NCBI GenBank assembly: GCA_007026445.1
Contig: VDMD01000010.1
Span: 372,001-436,000 of the forward strand
Source of the DNA: Schizophyllum amplum
Taxonomy: Eukaryota > Basidiomycota > Agaricomycetes > Agaricales > Schizophyllaceae
Reading direction: 5' to 3'
DNA: 64,000 nt
The stretch's first letter is position 1; the number at the start of each line of letters is the position of its first letter. Below the pieces are notes generated by a model. That model saw only the letters and a program-made list of their open reading frames with translations, was not told the DNA's origin and did no database searches. Both the position numbers and the translations under genes were made by a program. Of the stretch, positions 1 through 11,354 are shown piece by piece.

Positions 1-828
1 GTCTCGGTGCACGATTTGTTTCTGAGGATGCGTAAGCTGCAGTGGTGGTTATTGTGTCTATCACCACACACCTGGTGGATATACCATACTCCACTGAGGA
101 GTTGGGCAAAAAGCTTTGCGGCGTCGCGTTCGCGAAGGTATCTGCGTATCTTGTTAGCCGGTATCCAAGTTTTAAGCGGCCGTCGCACCTGCTCGCCAGG
201 ATGTGGTCAAACAACTCGCCCCCGCTCGCGTATTCGAGAATGATGCCTGTGGGGGCGCATCAGCCGCGCCTCATTGTGTCGACGGCGTCGGACGCACCGA
301 TGTACTTGTCCGTCTCGATCACGTCGTAGAGGCGGACGATATGGGGATGCTTGAGCGTGCGAAGGACCTCGATCTCGCGCTCGACCTTGCCCATGCGCGC
401 GTCGGAGTCGATGCTCCCCCGGCGGATGAGCTTGACGGCGACCTCTTCCCCCCACTGCGCGTGCAGCCCGAGCTTCACCTTCCCGAACTCGCCCTCGCCG
501 AGCGTCTGCAGCAGCAGGTACGGCCCGAACCTGCAACCGTCAGCTTTCGTCTCGACGGTCAATCGCCTACACGCACTTGGGTATCGTCCGCCTCGGGTGC
601 GCGGCGGCGTACGCGACTGCGGCCGGATGCGCGTACACATCCGCAAAATGTTGGGAGCCGCTGCTGCTGGATATCAGTCGGCGTCGCTCGCGGCGGCGAC
701 GGGGACACGCACGACTCGGAGTCTTCTCTGTGCGGGGCGCTGCGGGAGGATACTACCTGCTGAGACGCGGGGCGCTTACGCCCGGGCGTCGTGTCCATCG
801 GTGACTGCAAAGACGCCGCTCGCGACAT
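1..828 (-). CDS. Kin4-like serine/threonine protein kinase, 3' part cut off by window edge
   Basis: N-terminal part of a CAMK-type kinase that phosphorylates Ser/Thr of protein substrates, probably in polarity or cell-cycle signalling as for fungal Kin4 relatives. After a poorly conserved Ser/Pro-rich leader starting at 828 (a second ATG lies at 798), an exon ending at 298 encodes the glycine-rich loop (LGEGEFGKVKLG), the VAIK-type lysine (VAVKLIRRG) and the alpha-C glutamate region (KVEREIEVLR). Exons 246-189 and 141-72 then give IILEYASGGELFDHIL and RDAAKLFAQLLSGVWYIH; the catalytic HRD and DFG motifs would lie beyond base 1. Introns at 297-247 and 188-142 have canonical ends and keep frame. 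The first intron (about 560-640) is less certain because more than one donor works. Kin4 membership is inferred from the kinase-domain wording. Exact start uncertain. Confidence 0.75.
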
Positions 829-1267
829 CCTTGCTCGTCGTCGTCGTCGCCGTCGTCGTTGACCAGAAATCCCAATGCCACGTGCCGTAACCTGACTGAT
901 TTGACCGCGTGAGAAATGATTACCATTCTTAGACTCGCCACAATCTCCCGGAAGCAACCTGGAAGCTACTGGCTGGAACTTAAGAGAACAGAAATCAATT
1001 TGGCTATTCAGTACAGGTACATACAACATACATTCAGTTCAAGATGTACGATAAATACACTAGACATCAGATTTAGATCTCAGAGAGCAAGACATGGAAG
1101 AGAAAACAGGATACTTACATGCTTCACCTGCAGCAAGTCAAAAGGAACACCGATTCCTGAGGCGACCCGGGCATTCGAGTCCTTCAACGTGCGGTAGGCG
1201 GGCGGATCAGATGCAGGTCAATTATGTCCTGTACATGCTCAGCAAGACAGAAGACTTGCGCCTCCCC
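829..1267. other. Intergenic region with one orphan open stretch
   Basis: No complete gene. On the minus strand 1217-1119 is open and reads like protein (ending VASGIGVPFDLLQ), flanked by a good acceptor near 1227 and a GTAAGT donor near 1118. It cannot be joined in frame to either neighbour with canonical sites. It may be a 3' exon of the His-rich gene or an untranslated exon. Confidence 0.35.
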
Positions 1268-2202
1268 TCACGAGAACGAGCCATGAATCAACGCGTCCCA
1301 AGCGCTCTTCCCGTGCAGCGTGTCAAGAAACTTGGCGCGCGGTGTCCCCGTCCCCGAGGAAGGCGTCCCGCCGGCAGATGTGGGGACGCCTCCAGATGCA
1401 GGCGCGGGCGCGGTAGGTACGGGGACCTTCGCGTCGGCTGGAAGGGGCGCAGGCGCGGGCATCCCACCTGCATGCGCCCCATTCACGGCCGGCGGCACCT
1501 CGTGCGCCGGGGAGGGCAGCGGGCTAGTCCCTTGGGATGAGGGCTCGCCAGGGGAGGCTGGATGGCTACCAGTGCTTTGTGTCACCGGGCGACTTGTTTG
1601 ACTTCCTGTATGCTCCTCGCCCGCTCCCAGCCTCGACGGCGTGTGCGACGGGTGCGGGTGGTAATGATGATGCGCGTCTTGATGGTGCGGATACCAGTGC
1701 GAATGGAGGTGATGATGAGGTCCGTGGTGAGGTTGGTGAGCCTGAGGTGGATGATGAGGTTGGTGTGATTGTTGAGGATGGTGATGGTGGTGGGCATCGT
1801 GCCCCGCCGGTGTCTGGGACCCCGGGCCCGTGAAGGGGAGCGCGTGAAAGAACGCTGGACTGGCGGTGCCAGAGGCTGGCCCGGAGGAGGGCGTGAAGGG
1901 GCGTTTCTGTGTGGGATGGTTCGTAAGTCTCGATTTGCTGTTGTATCGATCCGTGTCTATCTCTTCGTGCGTCTATTTCACCGAATATGGCTCTAACTCA
2001 CCGGCGACAAGATGCTTCCCAGCGCCATCCTGAGCGCCTCATTGTGTTGCGCTGTGTAGGCGTCCCCGGGCCTTTGTGGTGCGTGGTGCGGGTCGGACTG
2101 CTTGCGTGCATATGCTGGCTTGCCCATGGGCTTTCCGTCATCTGCAGAAGGCATTATTTTGCCATTCGCGTCCGCTGTGGGGATAGGCCCGTTCTGATTC
2201 AT
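1268..2202 (-). CDS. His/Pro-rich low-complexity protein, function unknown
   Basis: Two exons (2202-2002 and 1906-1268, GT-AG intron of 95 bases, phase 0) encode about 279 aa. The N-terminus is polar (MNQNGPIPTADANGKIMPSA). Residues about 95-155 are a histidine-rich tract dense in H, P and Q. The middle is rich in Pro, Ala, Ser and Thr. The C-terminus becomes more ordered (KFLDTLHGKSAWDALIHGSF), suggesting a short conserved motif. There are no signal peptide or membrane segments. Low-complexity His/Gln/Pro tracts are common in fungal transcriptional regulators and condensate-forming proteins, but nothing here shows DNA binding, so the role is unknown. The stop codon overlaps a good donor (TC|GTGAGG), so a further 3' exon is possible. 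An upstream in-frame ATG lies at 2244. Confidence 0.6.
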
Positions 2203-3049
2203 CGTTCCAGGCTGTCTCTTGTTCAACGTCGATTCGCCACACAACGGCGAGGGGACGCACCATGGCTAGGAAGGACGTTCTTCCCCCTTCTGGTGCGCAA
2301 GGGATCGCCGTGCAAGGAGGAATGGCAGGCTCCTGGAGAGCCCGGTTAACGTTCCACCAAGAACCCTAAGTAGACCCGCCAGCGCACGTTCGCCTGCTGT
2401 TCCGCCTATAGCTGTTCGCACTGCAGCGCCCCAGTATTCTTAGGCCAGCAGTCTAGACGATGCTATCGATCCGAGAGGCGGCAGAAGTAGCGCGGCTTGA
2501 CGGTTAGGTAGAGAAAGACCGCTTGAGACGACAAGACAGGCAAACAAGGCCGTATCGATGTCTTCCAGGGAAGGAAACAAGGAGATGACAGGGATCGCGG
2601 CGCGAGTGCGAATGTCGGAGCAAGCAGTGTGAGCGCCGGAACAAGTTGGGCAACAGCTCGGAGCCTGAAAAGCCTGGTTCATGATGCAACATCTCCCCAC
2701 ATTGCCCCGCAACTGCCTGGAAGCGGCCCCAAAGCGGCCCCATGGGGCGCACGGCCCACGTGGCGCGGACCCACAATGTCTGGGCGCACGCGGCAAGAGT
2801 CAAGCCAGAGGCAAGCGAACCCTTGCGGTGCCTTTGCTCGCACCGAGCTTCAGGTGTAGCTCTTAAGATAAAGTGAGTCCTACATCGTACATGTTCTCTT
2901 TAGCGCCACATACTAGATAAGTACAGAACGGGGGAAATACATTGGCATTACGTAGAAAAACATTTTGGGCTCGCAGCCAATTTTTCTTCGACCTCGAGGG
3001 CTCCCTATTGGTGCCCCCAGGACTGTTGTGTGACAATGTGTGTAGTTTG
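2203..3049. other. Intergenic region, no gene recognised
   Basis: Upstream region of the His-rich gene and downstream region of adenylosuccinate lyase. Only short unconvincing open frames are present. A GC-rich patch at about 2700-2780 (repeated gcggcccc) is the only compositional oddity. Confidence 0.5.
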
Positions 3050-5236
3050 CTACACGCTTAACTCCACACGTCCCCCGCCAGCAATCGCCGCTTGCGCCTC
3101 CTCATCGGCGAGTGCCGGCGTGACCCAGTCGCGCAGGAACTCGGTGACCTGTTCCGGCGCACGGCCGATGAAGCTTGACGGGTCGAGCAAGGAGTTCAGT
3201 TGATCTGGAGGTAGAAGGGGAGCGTGAGCATGTTCAGCAATTAACGTGGGCGTAGCCACGCCACAACAGCCCTAAACTCACCCTTAATCGGATCAAAGAA
3301 CGCATCCTCCCTAATCCTCGCAATCAGGTCGTTCTCCCGCCCGTGCACCTTCACCTCGCGCGCCGCCGCCTGCGAGTGCACGCGGATCGCCTCGTGCGCC
3401 TGCTGCCGGTCGCCGCCCGCCTTCACGAGCGCCATGATCACGTTCTCGGTCGCCATGAAAGGCAGCTCCTGCGCGATGCGGCGCTTGATGACCTGAGGAA
3501 GAAGAGGGGTGAGTGAGATTAATCGAGGAAGATATGCATGCTACCGACCTCAGGATACACCACCAGGCCCTCCGCAACGTTGCGTAGCGTGCTGATGACG
3601 ATGTCACCCGTGAGGAACGCCTCAGGAAGCGCGATGCGGCGGTTCGCGCTGTCGTCCAGCGTGCGCTCGAACCACTGGACGGCCGCCGTCGCGAGCGCGT
3701 CTTGGTGCAAGATCATGAGATGGCGGGCGAGACTGGGAGGGGTGTTCTGTTAGCTCTATAGATGCGACGAAAGTCTAGCACAGCAGATAGCCAAAGGAAG
3801 ACAAAATTCTAGGATAAACCCTCACCTACACACACGCTCACTCCGCATCGGGTTACGCTTGTACGCCATCGCCGAGCTGCCGATCTGCGACGCCTCGAAC
3901 GGCTCCTCGACCTCCTTCAGGTTCGCCAGCAGCCGGAGATCGGTGCCGATCTTGTGCGCGGTGGCGCCGAGGGAGGCGAGCGCGGCGAGCACGTCCGCGT
4001 CGACCTTGCGCGAGTAGGTCCTGGAGGTGGTTGGGTGAGTGGGGTGCGTTGGGTGAGCGGGGTGCATAAGTGAGCGGGGTGCATAAGTGAGTGGCATGCG
4101 TTGGATAAGTGGGGAGTATGAACGGGTAGTGTGCACTTGATGCAAGTCTAGGTGCTATGTGCAGGTTCAGAACTCACTGGCTAGCTACCGGATATGTGTA
4201 CTCGAAGCCCGCGAGCTCCGTCACGCGGTGATCGAGGGCTTTCACCTGCAGGACGTTGAAGTGGTGCTCCAAATTCACGAGGGGGGACTGACCTTCTCGT
4301 GATCCCCGTCAAAGAGTGCAAGGAAGCTTGCCTGCGTGCCAGTCGTGCCTTTGCGAGGTGAGTTAGCGAGGATGAGCATGGCAATGAAAGCGGGTAGGCA
4401 GTGGGCGTATCAAAGCAGGCAGGCGACGCGTGCGAACAGGAGCAGGGGATGTGAGCAGGGGCAGGAGCAGGTTCAGGAGACGAAGGCGCACTTACCCTTG
4501 GCGCCGCGGAAACCAAGGTCAGAACGTGCTCGGCGCAGATTGCGCAGATCAGCGAGGAGGTCCTGCATCGGGTTGAGAGAATGGTGGAGGAGGGAAGGGG
4601 GTAAGACGTACTTGGATCCAAAGCGTCGCGCGCTTGCCGACTGTGGTCAACTGCGCGGGTTGGAAGTGGGTGAACCCGAGGGTGGGTAGGGACTTGTTCG
4701 TCTGCACAAGGGGTATTAGCGACGATGGGAACCTGCTTGATGAGATGGAACGCACCTCCGCGAACGCAGAAAGCCGCTCGATCAGGACAACGAGCGCGCG
4801 AATGAGCAGGGTCAAGCCGTCCTTCAGGAAGATCAAGTCTGCATTATCCGTCACATAGCACGATGTCGCGCCCAAGCTACTCTCTGTTAGCTTTGCCCCT
4901 TCCCCTCCACTTTGAACAAGTAACGCACTGAATGATCCCCGCCGCTGCCGGCGCCACCGTCCCAAACGTATGCACATGCGCCATCACGTCGTGCCGACGC
5001 TTCTTCTCCTCCAACGCCGCGACGTCGAACTGCTCCGGCGTGAGGTCAATGTTCGCGGCCATCTGCTCTAGGGCCTCATCCGGGATCGGGAGCCCGAGCT
5101 CCTTCTCGGCGGTGGCGAGGTACAGCCAGAGCTTGCGCCAGGTGGAGAAGCGCATAGCGGGGGAGAAGAGGTGCGCCATCTCCTTGGACGCATAGCGCGA
5201 GGAGAGGGGCGTCTGGTAGGTTGAGTAGGCCTCCAT
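3050..5236 (-). CDS. ADE13: Adenylosuccinate lyase
   Basis: Cytosolic purine enzyme acting twice: it releases fumarate from SAICAR to give AICAR, and from adenylosuccinate to give AMP. Ten exons (5236-4929, 4876-4756, 4701-4612, 4562-4496, 4348-4293, 4245-4178, 4020-3826, 3732-3549, 3492-3282, 3204-3050) join in frame with GT-AG introns to 484 aa, the usual length for the family. Landmarks are [15 protein letters not shown] (about residue 103), [29 protein letters not shown], and the fumarase/aspartase signature [17 protein letters not shown] (about 290), which carries the flexible catalytic loop. The C-terminal region [12 protein letters not shown] also fits. The start is the first ATG before the conserved N-terminus ([11 protein letters not shown]). 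Single-copy housekeeping gene; no anomalies. Confidence 0.97.
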
Positions 5237-5643
5237 GGTCGAGTATAGATCGACAGGGTCAGTGATCAGGGAAAGGAGAGCAAGATCGCAGATGATTTGG
5301 GCGCTAATCAAATGACTCGCGGGGTTCGGCAAGTGCCGGATGTTCAACTTGGGGACCGCGACGCAGGCTGCTCTGAGTCTCGCTTTCTGCAGTCCTCGCG
5401 AACGCGTGGAAGAAAGTACACAACGAATTCACAACTATGGAGAGGTAACACCATGCTCATTGCTATAGGTAGCACTTGGTGTTCACTTCAGACTGACATA
5501 GAACTCCGCGGGGCTAGCCTCACATCAAAGGAATCAGGCCAACTCGTCTCGAGGACAGTCTGATTACTCGCTCTAAGGTATACTAATAATACATCCGAAT
5601 TCCTTGTCCGTCTGCCGTCTCAATGGTTTCGATGAATGGCAAT
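5237..5643. other. Intergenic region between ADE13 start and CsbD-like stop
   Basis: ADE13 promoter side. Only short overlapping open frames on both strands. No clear TATA box or other element recognised. Confidence 0.4.
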
Positions 5644-6213
5644 CTAATCATGGGGCGCGCGCGCCTGGCCAATAGCGGCCTGCTTGCCACCCGCCTCGCG
5701 CAGCTCTCCCTTCTCGTGCATCTGCGGGTTCTTGGACATCTTGCCGATGACCTTCTCGGTCTTGCCGACCATCTTGTCGGTGAATTTGGCCTTGCCCATG
5801 GGCTTGTCATCCTGCCCGCCGACTGCGACGCCACCTGTTCACGTCGTCAGTCTCCATGGTTCTCTTTCGCAGAAGTAACGAAGACGCACCTTGTGATGTT
5901 GGCTCTACGCCCATGGGGCGCTCTTCAGTGAATGCGTTCTTCCCCGCTGTGCTGCCCGTGCGATGCTGCTGCTTCAGGGCCTCCGCGTCATCGCGGAAGT
6001 TGGATTCTGTGGCGGATGGCTGCGCATGCTCGCGCTGCCACTGGGCGGGGTCGGCGTCTTCCGCGTTGTCGAACGCGCCGCTGTCCATGCGCTCAAAGTC
6101 GGGGACGCGGGTGCCGATCTACAGTCGCGTTAGCTTGGCCGATGGAGAAGGTATAGGACAAGGCTGACCGGCTGCTCCTCGGAGTGCTGGACGTGCTGGT
6201 TGGAAGACTGCAT
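5644..6213 (-). CDS. CsbD-like small stress-response protein
   Basis: Three exons (6213-6169, 6118-5890, 5834-5644) join in frame to 154 aa. The protein is hydrophilic with no signal peptide or membrane helix. The C-terminal third has the Lys/Gly-r repeat character of CsbD-like proteins (DKPMGKAKFTDKMVGKTEKV then IGKMSKNPQMHEKGELREAGG), ending QARAPHD. The middle (DFERMDSGAFDNAEDADPAQ) is a fungal extension. CsbD-like proteins are small stress-induced proteins of unclear biochemistry; abundance during stress or stationary growth is the usual inference. A strong TATA box lies about 80-90 bases upstream of the ATG, which suits an inducible, highly expressed gene. The domain call rests on composition and the MVGKTEKVIGK pattern. 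Confidence 0.7.
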
Positions 6214-6292
6214 GGTGATGTTTGGATGAGGGTGTGTATGGGTGTGTGAGTTGCGTAAGTTCAAAGTGAAGATGAAGAGTCGACCAGCCTGC

Positions 6293-6301
6293 TTTATATA
6301 T
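6293..6301 (-). promoter_or_regulatory. TATA box of CsbD-like gene
   Basis: On the minus strand the sequence reads catatataaag, about 80-90 bases before the ATG at 6213, a normal distance for a fungal TATA box plus a short 5' UTR. Confidence 0.55.
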
Positions 6302-6633
6302 GTTTCCGAGCGGCGATGTATGCATTGACGAACGCTGGCGTCATGGCACCATGAGCTTGTTCAATGTTCGCCCCACAAAACGCACCGCAGGCACCACCAG
6401 TTCGGTGACGACCGTGGCGAGCATGGAGTGAACGTCTGCGAGGAATGACCGCGGCAGAGCATGACATCATCGCGCTTCGAATGAAGGGATTCAGGGACAT
6501 CGCAAAAAAGTCGAATTTCCGTGTGGCAGAGCGAAGCGAACTGAGCGTCGACAGGACTCAGTATCGGCGGCCAAAGGATCCACAGAACGAGTACTCACTA
6601 CATACAGATACAGAGACACACCGACAGCAGAGA
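6302..6633. other. Intergenic region between the CsbD-like promoter and MRD1 3' end
   Basis: Upstream sequence of the CsbD-like gene followed by the 3' flank of MRD1. No further gene or clear element seen. Confidence 0.4.
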
Positions 6634-9318
6634 CTACTCGAGTCCTTCCACGTCCACATCCACATCGCCCACCTTGCCCATGTCCAGTTTCCTCTTCCTG
6701 TTCGGCAAGTCTTTCCCATCCCCAAAGCCCACGCCCGCTTTCTTCCTCAGCGCATCGATATCCTGCTCGCCCTCTTCCGCCCACTCCAGAACCAGATGAC
6801 GCCCCAGCAAATGCGTATGCCTCAGGGCCGCCATCGCGTTCTCCGCCTCCTGCCGCGTCACAAAGTCGAGGAACGCGAAACCCCTCGCCCGCGCGTCGAA
6901 CTTGCGCGGCAGCCGCACCGACTTCAGCTGCCCATGCGCGCCGAACAGCTCGCGGATATCCTTCTTCGTCGCCTCGAACGGCACGTTCTTCACGATCATC
7001 TTCGTCGTCGTGCTCTGCGCGTTCTTCGCGCCCTTCCGCGCCCCATCGTCCTCCTCCGCCCCGCGTCCGGCGAACTTGACCTGCAGCGTGTGCCCGTCTA
7101 GCACGAAGCCGGACATGCTCTTGAGCGCGCGCTTTGCGTCCTCCGCGGCCTTGAATCCGACGAACCCGTAACCCATGCTCAAGCGCCCGTTCGGTTTCTT
7201 GGGATCCGGCTTCATCTGCACCCGCGCGAACGAGAAGCCAGGAAGACCGCCGAATATCTGCACGAGCCGCTCCGAGCTCGTCGCGAACGACAGGTTCTTC
7301 ACGAACAGCGTGGTCCCGGCCGAGAGCGCCGGCTCATCCTCCGCTTCCTCGGTATCGGGGATGGTCACGGGAGGTGCCGGGGCGCCGTCGAACATGCCCG
7401 CGGGGCCCTTCTCAAGGTAGATGACTGAGTTGCCGAGACGGCGATATGCAACGGCGCGGAAGCCCTTCTGAGCATCGGCAGCGTTCTCGAACTCGACGAT
7501 GGCCATAGTTCCTGCTGGCGGGACTATAACGCGGGCCAGACTGCCGCTGGACTCGAAGAGTTCACGTATCTGGGCGTCGGAGGTGCCGTATGGTATATTC
7601 TTGACGAGGATAGCGGTGTCCGAGCGTTGCTGGCTGGCGAACGAGGTGAGGTTGACGCCTTGCGACTCCAGATAAGACTTCGTCTCCTGAATGATGTGCG
7701 TCTCGGCGAGAGCAAGGCGGACGGCGGCGTTGTCGGACTCCTCGGGATTGAGAATGGACGACTTGTCAATATTCATGCGGTCGGCGATAGATGAAGCCAC
7801 TGCGTCGCTCTTGGAAGGGTTAGGTCGTTTCATTGCACTCATATAGGACGAGACGTACATTCATAAACAACATGCTCCAGTTGAATTCCTTCCCAGCGAG
7901 AGCCTTGCGTTGCGCCTGCTTCTCGTCTTTGACCGTCTTCTTCTTGTCTGACGCATCCTCCGGCTTGGGTCGGCGGTCCACAGCGGGAAGGATGTGCAAG
8001 ATGCGACCTTGGAAGGACTTCTTGTCCATCACCTGGTATGCTGTGACCGCATCTTCCGGGTTAGCAAAGGTAACATATGCGACACCCTTGCTCTGCTTCG
8101 TCGTCGCGTCCACAGGGATATGCACCTGGGCGAGATGTCAGCTGGTGCGATTCGAGAGCCATACGAGAAGATGAAAGTCAGAATAAATTTCTACTATTGT
8201 TTCCCGAAGGTCAACATTCTCGAAAGTCTGTTGTCCCTATGCTTTTGACATCCTGCGAAAAGATTGCAAGAGCCATATATTCACCTGTCAATTCAGTTAG
8301 CATACGTCGCGGAAGTAGAAAGACGGGGAGGAGGATCAGAAACTAATTTCTACTAAGATATTCCAAAAGGATCAGCATAACCCGAAGGTTCTGATGTCCC
8401 TATACTTTTTTCATCCGAGGAAGGAGATGGAGGTCGCCTCACCTGAGATAATGTACCCAACGGGGAGAACAGTTCCGTGAGCTCAGCGTCTGAGCATGAG
8501 AAGGCAAGATTGCGGACGAATAAGCGCGCAGTCTGCTTAATCATTTCAATGGTTGGGTCTTCCGAGGGTTGAGCGGCGGCGATGGCTTCTGGTTCGTTGG
8601 ACTAGACGGTATTAGCATGCATGAAGAGTCGGACGCAATGAGCGCACCTTCTGCTGCACATCCTCTTCGTTATCTGACTGCTCAAATACTCGATCTGCAG
8701 TGTCGACATTCTTCGACGTGTGTTTCCGCAACCAGTCCAAGTCGGACGCGCCCTCGTCCTTCGCGTCCTCCGTCGTATCCATAGCATCCTCCGCGGGTTC
8801 ATCCTGCGCTGGAGGTACAGGCGGTTGCAATGACTGCTGGCCGTCTGCCCAAGCGGGACCCTTCGCCGCGCGAGGCTGCATGACTTCGAGGTACTGATCG
8901 AGCTGCGAGCTCTTCTTCACATCCTTCGCGTCTCGAGGCTGCTTCGCCTCCTTCGTGGGCTTCTCCGGGACACCTCCGTCCCCGTCAAGCTTTCTCCGTT
9001 TTCGCGGACGCTCTTGAATGCCCTGCACCGCGATCAGCTGGGGGAATGCATTCGATCGCCTACGAGACGCACCTCAACATCATCAACCATGATACGCGTC
9101 GCGTCAATGAAGGTCTTGTGAAAGTAGTTCCGCGCCGCCTGAGCTTCCTGCTCAGACTTATACCCAACGAAGCCGAATCGACGAGACGTGCCGTCTTGCT
9201 TCATCGCGACTTTGACGTCGGTGAGCGTGCCATGGGGAGCCCCCTTCTGCTCGAAGTGCTGCCGGAGGCGATCTGGCGTTACATATGATGGTAAGTTCTT
9301 GATTATCAGTCGAGACAT
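6634..9318 (-). CDS. MRD1: Multiple RNA-binding domain protein 1 (pre-rRNA processing)
   Basis: Nucleolar factor of the small-subunit processome needed for 18S rRNA production. Five exons (9318-9073, 9022-8648, 8601-8443, 8125-7859, 7809-6634) join in frame to 740 aa with five RRMs, the diagnostic Mrd1 count. RRM1 starts at residue 2 (MSRLIIKNLP, RRFGFVGY). RRM2 begins ARLFVRNLAF and continues GVAYVTFANP. RRM3 begins AILVKNIPYG. RRM4 is TLFVKNLSF with MGYGFVGFK. RRM5 is KMIVKNVPFE with RGFAFLDFV. Charged linkers separate RRM1-2, and the linker NWSMLFMNSDAVASSIADRM is typical of Mrd1. The third intron is unusual: 317 bases against roughly 50 for the others, with an internal duplication (see repeat). 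Confidence 0.95.
8168..8422. repeat. MRD1: Imperfect tandem duplication inside MRD1 intron 3
   Basis: Two diverged copies of about 90 bases, roughly 8168-8262 and 8327-8422, share the string atttctacta, a cgaagg block, and a tgtccctat.ctttt..catcc block, offset by about 155 bases. Together they account for the exceptional 317-base length of intron 8126-8442. Confidence 0.6.
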
Positions 9319-9698
9319 GGCGGGGAGGGAGGAGGGGAAGGAGGGAGAAATCAAGGCGGCTAAAAGCCCAAAACGAAAGTGAAGACTGATCGATCAGTGT
9401 TTGGTTGCTTGACAGGGGAGCAAACAAACAGCTTTGACCTGCAAGCTTTGACAATTGAAGCTTAAGGCTTGAAGGCAAGTACTTACTTACTGATTGCGAG
9501 CAGGATTTGAACAGACAAATCTATACATTGCTGGCATATCTCTGTGAGTGGTCCTGATATTCTGCAATGAATCGTCTGCTAGTGGGGCGAAGGTATGCGG
9601 CACAATGGTGATGCAATCGGTTTTGCACGATGCAAAACTTCAGGAAGGCTAACATAATCGTAGCATAGTCGACTACTTAGTCGCAGAGGGACCCAGGA
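9319..9698. other. Intergenic region between MRD1 start and coiled-coil gene stop
   Basis: Contains the MRD1 promoter side. A short T-arm-like string on the minus strand near 9490-9515 does not fold into a tRNA. No other feature seen. Confidence 0.4.
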
Positions 9699-11134
9699 TT
9701 ACAGGGGCACCGCCAGGCGGCTCGATGAAGGAGACATACTGAGCTTCTGTCGGCTGCCGGACGCGCTGTGCAGCGAAGCCGACCCGAGAGCGTCTTCCGA
9801 GAGCAACGAGTCGATGGATCCTAGACTCGCGCTACCGTGTAGGTCACACAAGTGCTGAAGCGCTACGACTGCATGCGAAGCAGCGAGAGCGTCGGCGGCT
9901 TCAACGCCGTCAAGTACTGGCACTTGATTATCGCCCTTCTGCATTCTCGTCAGTCCTAATCAGCAGAGCCCAAACAAGTACACACCTCCAAAGCATCCTT
10001 GTCATCGAGGTCACCTTCAGATGAAGTGAAGCGTTCTTGCATAGTCCCCGAGAGTAGCGTCGTACGCTTTGGAGTGCCGAACAGTGATGTCGGGAGGCGC
10101 TCGGACATCTTGGCGTGCCAGTGTACAGCGAGACGAGCGCCAGGAGAGAGCTTTGCCAGCAGTGCCTCGGCGCGTTCGGCCGCAAGAAGAGTCGCCTGAG
10201 CACATAGAATCTTGCTGCTCGGATCGCCCGCTTGTCCACTATGAGAGGAGGGCAAGACAGCGGATGCGTCTGCAGAATCCTTAAGGCACTGTATTGTAGC
10301 CTGAAGACCGGCGACCTCGGAGCGAAGAGCGAGGACGGAATCGTTGATTCGGGTGACCTCCACGCGCAGAAATTCGTTGTCTTTTCGGAGATCGAGCATC
10401 GCAGAAGTCAGATCGTCCAGCTGCTTCTGTGTATTCACAACTGGTCCTTGCGTGCGTGGCAGGGGAGCGTGCTTGCTGGCTTCGACTGTGGATCGAGGGT
10501 GTTGAGCAGGGAGGCTCTGAACGGGCGTTGCGATCGAGGCTGCGTCTTCCCCGATGGACGACAGTGCTCGCTGAGCACCATTAGACGAGAGAGACGTAGC
10601 AGCAGGTAGGGTGATGTCGGTGGCTGAGGGCAATCGCTTTGAGATGGTGTATTCGGACCGCGGTTTGGACAGCGTGAAGGGTGTGTAACGACGCTGCGCG
10701 CTGCCTTTGACGACCGGTTCGCTTTGAGGCGGGATATTTTGGGAGGCATCCTGCCGTGTTGTAGGCGGAGACCGTAGACTTGGTCTTGAGAGCGGCTTGC
10801 TGGCAGTGCGTCGAATCGTACCTGGAGATTCCGCAGATGTCTTCTTTTCTTGCCCCTCTGGCGAGTTGGATCTCCGAAAGACACGTCGCAGCCCACGTTT
10901 TGCGGATAGAGACATAACAATGCGGCGAGGCTTGGGCGAGGTGGTCAAGTGGAGAGAACGGCGCGCCGTGGCTGGTTCAGAGAAGAATCTGCAATCGCTG
11001 GAATGCATAGTCACTTTACAGGGATGATTTCCCACGCCACTCGGTCTAGGTCGAGGCACCATTTGGGCAGAGCGAAAGAGTAGACCAGACATTCGCAGAG
11101 GCGATCCTGATATAGTACAAGCACCCGGGTCCAA
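9699..11134 (-). CDS. Coiled-coil protein of unknown function
   Basis: Two exons (11134-9986 and 9938-9699; 47-base intron, phase 0) give up to 462 aa. A later ATG at 10915 (MSLSAKRGLRRVFRRSN) would drop a poorly ordered leader and may be the true start. The first half is Ser/Pro/Arg-rich and disordered. A central segment (QKQLDDLTSAMLDLRKDNEF onward, through EVTRINDSVLALRSEVAGLQ) has clear heptad spacing and should form a coiled coil. The C-terminal part (GARLAVHWHAKMSERLPTSL) is helical and polar. No membrane segments or catalytic motifs seen. A scaffold or cytoskeletal role is conceivable but not shown. Confidence 0.65.
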
Positions 11135-11354
11135 AAGCGGGCGTGGGCATGAAGATCGTAACGGTAAGTAACAAGAGGAATGTCAGAGGCGGTGAGGAGA
11201 AGGGAAGGCGATTAGAAGACCTATATTACCCTAGAGACAGCAGTAGAAACACTAGCCCTCTTCCAACACCAGGTATGCAAGTAGATGTAGACGAAGGGTC
11301 GGGAGACATAAATGGTGGTTGACAGACATAACGGCTGACAGATGCAATGCGACA

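Noticed and set aside
2440..2803. Minus-strand open frames upstream of the His-rich gene
   Set aside because: Cys/Ser/Leu-rich low-information readings without domain or splice support.
6445..7101. 218-residue plus-strand open frame across the 3' part of MRD1
   Set aside because: Antisense shadow of the well-supported MRD1 RRM5 exon.
9485..9580. tRNA-like 3' half on the minus strand (gttcaaatcctgctcgca)
   Set aside because: The T-arm does not pair and no matching acceptor 5' strand lies 70-90 bases upstream, so it is not a tRNA gene.
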